Part shown: piece by piece, positions 60,277 to 64,000 of the stretch
Layout: every line of letters starts with the position of its first letter
Numbering within the stretch: position 1 is the first letter of the stretch
Source: Algoriphagus ratkowskyi
GTDB taxonomy: Bacteria > Bacteroidota > Bacteroidia > Cytophagales > Cyclobacteriaceae
Direction of reading: 5' to 3'
Length of the DNA stretch: 64,000 bases
Assembly: GCF_002150505.1 (NCBI RefSeq)
Contig: NZ_MSSV01000003.1
Span: 1-64,000 of the forward strand
Program-made: the position numbers and the translations under genes
The notes under the pieces: generated by a model
Database searches by the model: none
Told to the model about the DNA's origin: nothing
What the model saw: the letters and a program-made list of their open reading frames with translations, nothing else

Positions 60277-61608
60277 ATGCATACAATTCTGATTTTAGGA
60301 GGCGGAAAATCTGCCATATTTCTGATCGATTTCCTAGCGGAAAGCTGTCAAAGCAAATCCCGAAAGTTGATTTTAGCTGACATTAACCTAGCCTCTGCTC
60401 AGGAAAAACTTAAGAATCAAGTAAATACCGAGGCACGGCAGTTAGACATTGAAAACATAGATGCAAGACAATCGCTGATTCAAGAAGCGGATGTGGTTAT
60501 CTCTATGTTGCCAGCTTTTATGCATCCCACCGTGGCAAAGGATTGTCTGGAATTTGGGAAGCACTTTTTCTCAGCTTCTTATGAGTCGGATGAAATGCGA
60601 GAAATGAAATCAGCGATCGAAGCAAAAGGTCTCTTTTTCCTGAATGAATGCGGCTTGGATCCAGGAATCGATCACATGTCTGCCATGCAAATCATCAATC
60701 GGGCGAAGGCAAACGGAGAGGAAATCACCTCTTTCAAATCCTATTGCGGAGGACTTCTCGCACCAAAATCTGAGGACAATCCCTGGAAATACAAGTTCAC
60801 CTGGAACCCAAGAAACGTGGTGCTAGCCGGTCAAGGAACTTCCCGCTACATAGAAAAAGGAGATTTGAAGTTTGTTCCCTACCACCAGCTTTTCAACCGA
60901 CTCGAAACTATTCAATTCCCAGGATTGGGTGATTTTGACGGCTATCCCAATCGTGATTCGCTTAGCTATAGAAAAGTGTACGGATTGGAAAATATCAGTA
61001 CCATGCTCCGCGGTACGCTTCGAAGAGACGGATACTGCAAAGCTTGGAATGTCTTCGTGCAACTGGGCATGTGCGATGATAGTTTTCAGATGAATCTACC
61101 CGAAGACACTACGCTGAGACAATTCCTAAATTCTTTTTTGCCTTACGATTCTGAGCTTTCGGTAGAAGAGAAACTCGGCAATCTGATTCCTGATTTTGAT
61201 TTCCCCACTTGGGAAAAAATTCAGTGGCTAGGTTTTTTTGGAAATGATTTGCTACCAAAAGTAATAGGGTCTCCGGCGGTGATTTTACAGGCTATTTTGG
61301 AGAAAAACTGGACGCTATATCCGGAGGACAAGGATATGATCGTGATGCAGCATCTTTTCGAAGTTAAAACTGCCGAAGGTGTCAAGGAAATCAAATCTAG
61401 CCTGGTATGCTTTGGCGAAGATGCAATCTACACAGCGATGGCCAAGACTGTTGGACTTCCATTAGCCATAGCTGTTGACTCCTTTCTAGATGGAAAAATC
61501 AACCTCAAAGGCCTCCACGTCCCAGTCCTTCCAGAGATCTACTATCCCATTTTGGATGAGTTGGGCAAACGAGGAATTCGGTTTGAGGAGGAGGAAAGAA
61601 TGGTTTGA
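60277..61608 (+). CDS. Saccharopine dehydrogenase family protein
   Basis: The call covers 443 residues. The start MHTILILGGGKSAIFLIDFL at 60277 begins right at the Rossmann strand; an open frame of 16 codons upstream is unlikely to be used. Seen are LILADINLASAQEKL, the ISMLPAFMHPTVAKDCLEFGKHF segment, LNECGLDPGIDHMSAMQII, FKSYCGGLLAPKSEDNPW and the C-terminal domain with RGTLRRDGYCKAWNV. In Bacteroidota such proteins are annotated as saccharopine reductase or dehydrogenase of lysine metabolism. It is monocistronic. Confidence 0.88.
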   Translation: MHTILILGGGKSAIFLIDFLAESCQSKSRKLILADINLASAQEKLKNQVNTEARQLDIENIDARQSLIQEADVVISMLPAFMHPTVAKDCLEFGKHFFSASYESDEMREMKSAIEAKGLFFLNECGLDPGIDHMSAMQIINRAKANGEEITSFKSYCGGLLAPKSEDNPWKYKFTWNPRNVVLAGQGTSRYIEKGDLKFVPYHQLFNRLETIQFPGLGDFDGYPNRDSLSYRKVYGLENISTMLRGTLRRDGYCKAWNVFVQLGMCDDSFQMNLPEDTTLRQFLNSFLPYDSELSVEEKLGNLIPDFDFPTWEKIQWLGFFGNDLLPKVIGSPAVILQAILEKNWTLYPEDKDMIVMQHLFEVKTAEGVKEIKSSLVCFGEDAIYTAMAKTVGLPLAIAVDSFLDGKINLKGLHVPVLPEIYYPILDELGKRGIRFEEEERMV

Positions 61609-61824
61609 GAATCTTCAATAGTGTAGGTAACCTTATTTCTTTGGTTGAAAGTCCTGATGACCAATGTCCGATGACCGGTGCACCTAAGTTTTAAAGTTGG
61701 CCATATTTTATGACACTCTTAACTCTTTACTAGTACAATGGAGAATAAAAAATATGGTTATACGCAATGTTATCAGCAGCAAACTATTCTATGACAAGTA
61801 AGATCCGAAGGATTGAGACTATTC

Positions 61825-61990
61825 ATAACCCTCGGCATAGCCGGGGGTAAAGAAGATACTTGGTTAATTAGCCCCGAAGGGGTGACACTTTAAAGTTTCG
61901 CCCTTTCTGGGCTCGAAATGATATTGATTTTTTTAACCTGCACTTCGTACAGGGTCATGAATAGTCTGGCTCCTTCGGAGCTAGTCATAT
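61825..61990. repeat. Cluster of REP-like palindromes
   Basis: In a 475-base gap without genes lie, in order, CCCTCGGCATAGCCGGGGG (61830-61848), AGCCCCGAAGGGGT (61870-61883), AGTTTCGCCC with GGGCTCGAAA (near 61894-61918), CCTG/CAGG around CACTTCGTA (61938-61953) and GGCTCCTTCGGAGCTA (61968-61982). Each is a short hairpin. Such strings are known as REP-type clusters, mobilised by REP-associated transposases; no transposase is present here. Confidence 0.75.
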
Positions 61991-62083
61991 AATTTTGCGG
62001 TTGAATGGTACAAGCAAACTTCTCTTTTGATTAATTTCTTTACTGGCTGAATAGTGTAAAATCAAAAAAAGAATTGCTCCATC

Positions 62084-62791
62084 TCAAAAAGCCAGTAAAA
62101 AGCCAGACACTAACCTTGCATAGCTTTCATGAGGAGTCCCGTCTTCATTTTTGATAAAAATGGCTGTTGCTTCAACCTTATTTTCCGCTCTGGAAAAAGC
62201 GCAAATCTCTCTCTGAATTTGCTTTTCAGGCTTGTCCTGTAATGTGAATTTTGTATCCAAAAACAGCCCATACTTCTCCGCCTTTTGCTGAAAATCCAGC
62301 ATTTGTCTTGGTGGAAGAATAAGCCAGAACTTTCCGTCTGCTTTTAAAAGATCCTCCACGTTTTTCAATAAATCGGCGAAGGAAAGTTCGTCCGTGTGCA
62401 AAGCCATGTTGCGTTGCGCATCAGATGATTTCAGATGATCGGGGAAATATGGAGGATTGCTCACGACGAGATCGTATTTCTGCGAAGGTTGGAAATCCTG
62501 AAATCTCCCCTCCCAAAGCTGCATGCGATGCGAAAATGTGTTTGATCGGAAATTATTCAAGGCCTGAGAAGCTGCCTGTGGATCTATCTCAACTGCCTGA
62601 ATGTTTGCGTCAGCAAAGCGCTGTGCAAGCATCAAGGCAATCACTCCGGTGCCCGTACCTACATCCAAAATTTCTTTTGGCGAAGCAACATCAGCCAATG
62701 CTCCCAGCATCACCGCATCCGTGCTAATTTTCATTGCACAATTCTCCTGATTGATCCGAAACTGCTGAAATTGGAACCAGGAATTGGCCAT
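62084..62791 (-). CDS. trmN6: tRNA1(Val) (adenine-37-N6)-methyltransferase
   Basis: This 235-residue enzyme (YfiC-like) has FRINQENCAMKISTDAVMLGALAD at the N-terminus, motif I KEILDVGTGTGVIALMLAQRF near residue 42, IQAVEIDPQAASQALNNF and the NPPY motif at residues 112-115 (LVVSNPPYFPDHLKSSDAQRNMA). It modifies A37 of tRNA-Val. Its start overlaps the stop of the upstream membrane-protein gene as TAATG. Confidence 0.93.
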   Translation of the reverse strand: MANSWFQFQQFRINQENCAMKISTDAVMLGALADVASPKEILDVGTGTGVIALMLAQRFADANIQAVEIDPQAASQALNNFRSNTFSHRMQLWEGRFQDFQPSQKYDLVVSNPPYFPDHLKSSDAQRNMALHTDELSFADLLKNVEDLLKADGKFWLILPPRQMLDFQQKAEKYGLFLDTKFTLQDKPEKQIQREICAFSRAENKVEATAIFIKNEDGTPHESYARLVSGFLLAF

Positions 62792-63393
62792 TAGGTACGT
62801 GCCTTGCTGAAGAAGCTCATGTTAAATCTTGGCTTATCGTCCATCACATTTACATCGTCCTCAGATACACGCTTTACGCTTTCGATGGTATAGAATGCTT
62901 TCTCGTCTATGCTTTTGACTTTGGCGACAAACTCAGTAAGACTATCTCTTTTCATCACAGTAAAGAGTAGATTCACCTTTCCAAAACGACCCTCTCCACC
63001 TACATTCGTGAAACGGAAATCCCGCTCCTTCATGTATTCGATCAGATCGGGTAGTGGCTGTGGTGTGATCACCCTAACCAACACTCTACCAAAAGCCAAT
63101 TTCTCCTCAAAGAACATTCCCACATAAGTACCCATTCCAAAACCACTAGCATAGGCGACGTAGGAAAGTGGATTATCAATATTTTGAAAAATCTGGCCAA
63201 TGGCAAGAAGCCAGATCAAAGCTTCAAAAAAGCCTAAAACTGGAGCAATGTTCTTTTTCCCATTCATCATAAACATGATTCTCAGGGTGTTGATAGACAC
63301 ATCACCTACTCTTGCACAGAAAATAAGCAAGGGCATAATTAGATAATCGAACAATTGCTCAGAAATGCCTAGGGTATAAAAGAATTCTTGCAT
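62791..63393 (-). CDS. DUF2179/DUF5698 membrane protein (UPF0316-like)
   Basis: This 200-residue protein has three N-terminal helices (LIMPLLIFCARVGDVSINTLRIMFMM, VLGFFEALIWLLAIGQIF, YVAYASGFGMGTYVGMFFEE), the DUF5698 core, and a cytosolic DUF2179 domain of about 80 residues (RVLVRVITPQPLPDLIEYM, NLLFTVMKRDSLTEFVAKV). UPF0316 proteins are conserved but uncharacterised. It overlaps trmN6 by 1 base and is probably co-transcribed with it. Confidence 0.88.
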   Translation of the reverse strand: MQEFFYTLGISEQLFDYLIMPLLIFCARVGDVSINTLRIMFMMNGKKNIAPVLGFFEALIWLLAIGQIFQNIDNPLSYVAYASGFGMGTYVGMFFEEKLAFGRVLVRVITPQPLPDLIEYMKERDFRFTNVGGEGRFGKVNLLFTVMKRDSLTEFVAKVKSIDEKAFYTIESVKRVSEDDVNVMDDKPRFNMSFFSKART

Positions 63394-63462
63394 GAGATTG
63401 GGATTCGGTTTGAAGCCGCAAAATTACACCCTATTCTATCAAGGACGAAATAATATTCGGAA

Positions 63463-64000
63463 TTAGATTTTGCGATCCCTGCCTGCATACACACCGAAAA
63501 ATGTAAACACCAGCGAAAAGAACAATAGGAAGTAAATAAGCACATTCCAGTTATCAAAAAGATCTAGAGAGATTCCAAAAAGAAATGGTCCAAGAGCCGC
63601 CAAATAATACCCAGATGACTGCACCATCGCCGAAAGTTTGGCAGTAGTTTGATCCTCAGCCGTACGCAAAGCAATGAAGGTATAAGCAATACTGAGGCTT
63701 GAACCCATACAAAGTCCAACAAGCCCAAGAGAAGCATAAGTCACCAGTTCATTATCCACGAAAAGACCAAGGTAGCCGATCACATATCCTATCCCCACTG
63801 CCAGCACTACGCCACTTTGCTCCCTGAGTTTGATGAGAAAATTTGGAATAAAATAAGAGCCTACCAAAGAAACTATCTGCATCATAGCCGCCACAAAACC
63901 TGCCTGAGAGGGAGTCCAACCCCGGAAAATAAGCATATCAGGTAACCAAGTCACTACCGTAAAATACATCACTGACTGACAGCCCATGAAAATGGTGATC
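63463..64000 (-). CDS. MFS transporter, C-terminal part, cut by the window edge
   Basis: The frame is open through the right edge of the window, so the N-terminal half is missing; at least 178 residues are seen. Five to six helices are visible: TPSQAGFVAAMMQIVSLVGSYFIPNFL, VVLAVGIGYVIGYLGLFV, VTYASLGLVGLCMGSSLSIAYTFIAL, YYLAALGPFLFGISLDLF and VLIYFLLFFSLVFTFFGVYAG. The pattern fits the CynX/NimT branch of the major facilitator family, whose members carry cyanate, nitroimidazole or other small compounds. The substrate is unknown. Confidence 0.88.
   Translation of the reverse strand, partial: ITIFMGCQSVMYFTVVTWLPDMLIFRGWTPSQAGFVAAMMQIVSLVGSYFIPNFLIKLREQSGVVLAVGIGYVIGYLGLFVDNELVTYASLGLVGLCMGSSLSIAYTFIALRTAEDQTTAKLSAMVQSSGYYLAALGPFLFGISLDLFDNWNVLIYFLLFFSLVFTFFGVYAGRDRKI

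Noticed and set aside
1..64000. CRISPR arrays, prophage genes and complete insertion sequences
   Set aside because: No regularly spaced repeats, no phage structural or integrase genes and no transposase frames were seen.

Overview
The window reads as chromosomal DNA of a member of the Bacteroidota, most likely order Cytophagales and close to the Cyclobacteriaceae (Algoriphagus-like); that placement is inference. Supporting signs are the AT-rich sequence, the lack of strong Shine-Dalgarno sites, promoters of the Bacteroidota form (TTTG or TTG, about 19-20 bases, TAnnTTTG), a GLPGLI-family protein beside a CarboxypepD_reg-type outer-membrane barrel, a DUF4834 protein, two DUF1080 proteins, Tat-exported Gfo/Idh/MocA and lamin-tail proteins, and intergenic palindromes of the kind common in this phylum. 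No tRNA, rRNA, CRISPR array or intact insertion sequence was found. The left edge carries two leftward promoters resembling rRNA promoters.

Layout. 0.3-5.6 kb (leftward): two DUF1080 proteins, a metal-receptor-fold protein, an M42 aminopeptidase and an acyl-CoA carboxylase carboxyltransferase. 6-11 kb (rightward): Ppx/GppA phosphatase, Ldh-type oxidoreductase, a glycine-zipper protein, a Tat-exported oxidoreductase and an acetyltransferase. 11-14.6 kb: truA, a PHP lipoprotein and an accessory block (DUF4160, DUF2442, secreted Cys protein) lying among duplicated scraps of leuB and truA. 14.6-26.1 kb (leftward): one branched-chain amino acid operon, ilvD-ilvB-ilvN-ilvC-leuA-leuC-leuD-cimA-leuB. 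26.5-29.1 kb: ispE, a mazEF-type toxin-antitoxin pair, and a small operon with a frameshifted lipoprotein gene. 29.1-32.3 kb (leftward): EamA transporter, LptF/G permease, tgt. 32.4-34.8 kb (rightward): glycosyltransferase, ECF sigma factor, rsmG. 35.4-46.7 kb (rightward): outer-membrane barrel, GLPGLI protein, exonuclease-fused DnaE, trxA, mnmH-selD. 46.9-49.7 kb (leftward): a 56-residue protein and a lamin-tail protein. 50-52.2 kb (rightward): asd and a THUMP-like methyltransferase. 52.3-55.6 kb (leftward): DUF4834 and carB. 55.8-57.5 kb (rightward): kdgK-eda. 57.5-64 kb: acetyltransferase, UPF0158-like protein, esterase, cdd, saccharopine dehydrogenase, a palindrome cluster, trmN6, a DUF2179-type membrane protein, and an MFS transporter cut by the right edge.

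The most interesting element is the leader of the branched-chain operon. A promoter at 26113-26144 is followed by a 16-codon leader peptide, MYKVVILLSVNILIGF, in which 9 of 16 residues are Val, Ile or Leu. Three short segments follow that can pair either as an antiterminator or as an intrinsic terminator placed just before ilvD. This is the full layout of ribosome-mediated attenuation. The operon also encodes a second LeuA-like enzyme resembling Leptospira-type citramalate synthase, which would allow isoleucine to be made from pyruvate with the same LeuCD, LeuB, IlvBN, IlvC and IlvD. Leu, Val and Ile synthesis could then all sit under one attenuator that senses all three.

The second theme is genome remodelling. 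At two places (13.3-14.7 kb and 27.9-29.2 kb) a decayed copy of the 3' end of a neighbouring gene (leuB, EamA) lies on the far side of a block of small accessory genes about 1.2-1.3 kb long. The first site also keeps a decayed copy of the truA 5' end.
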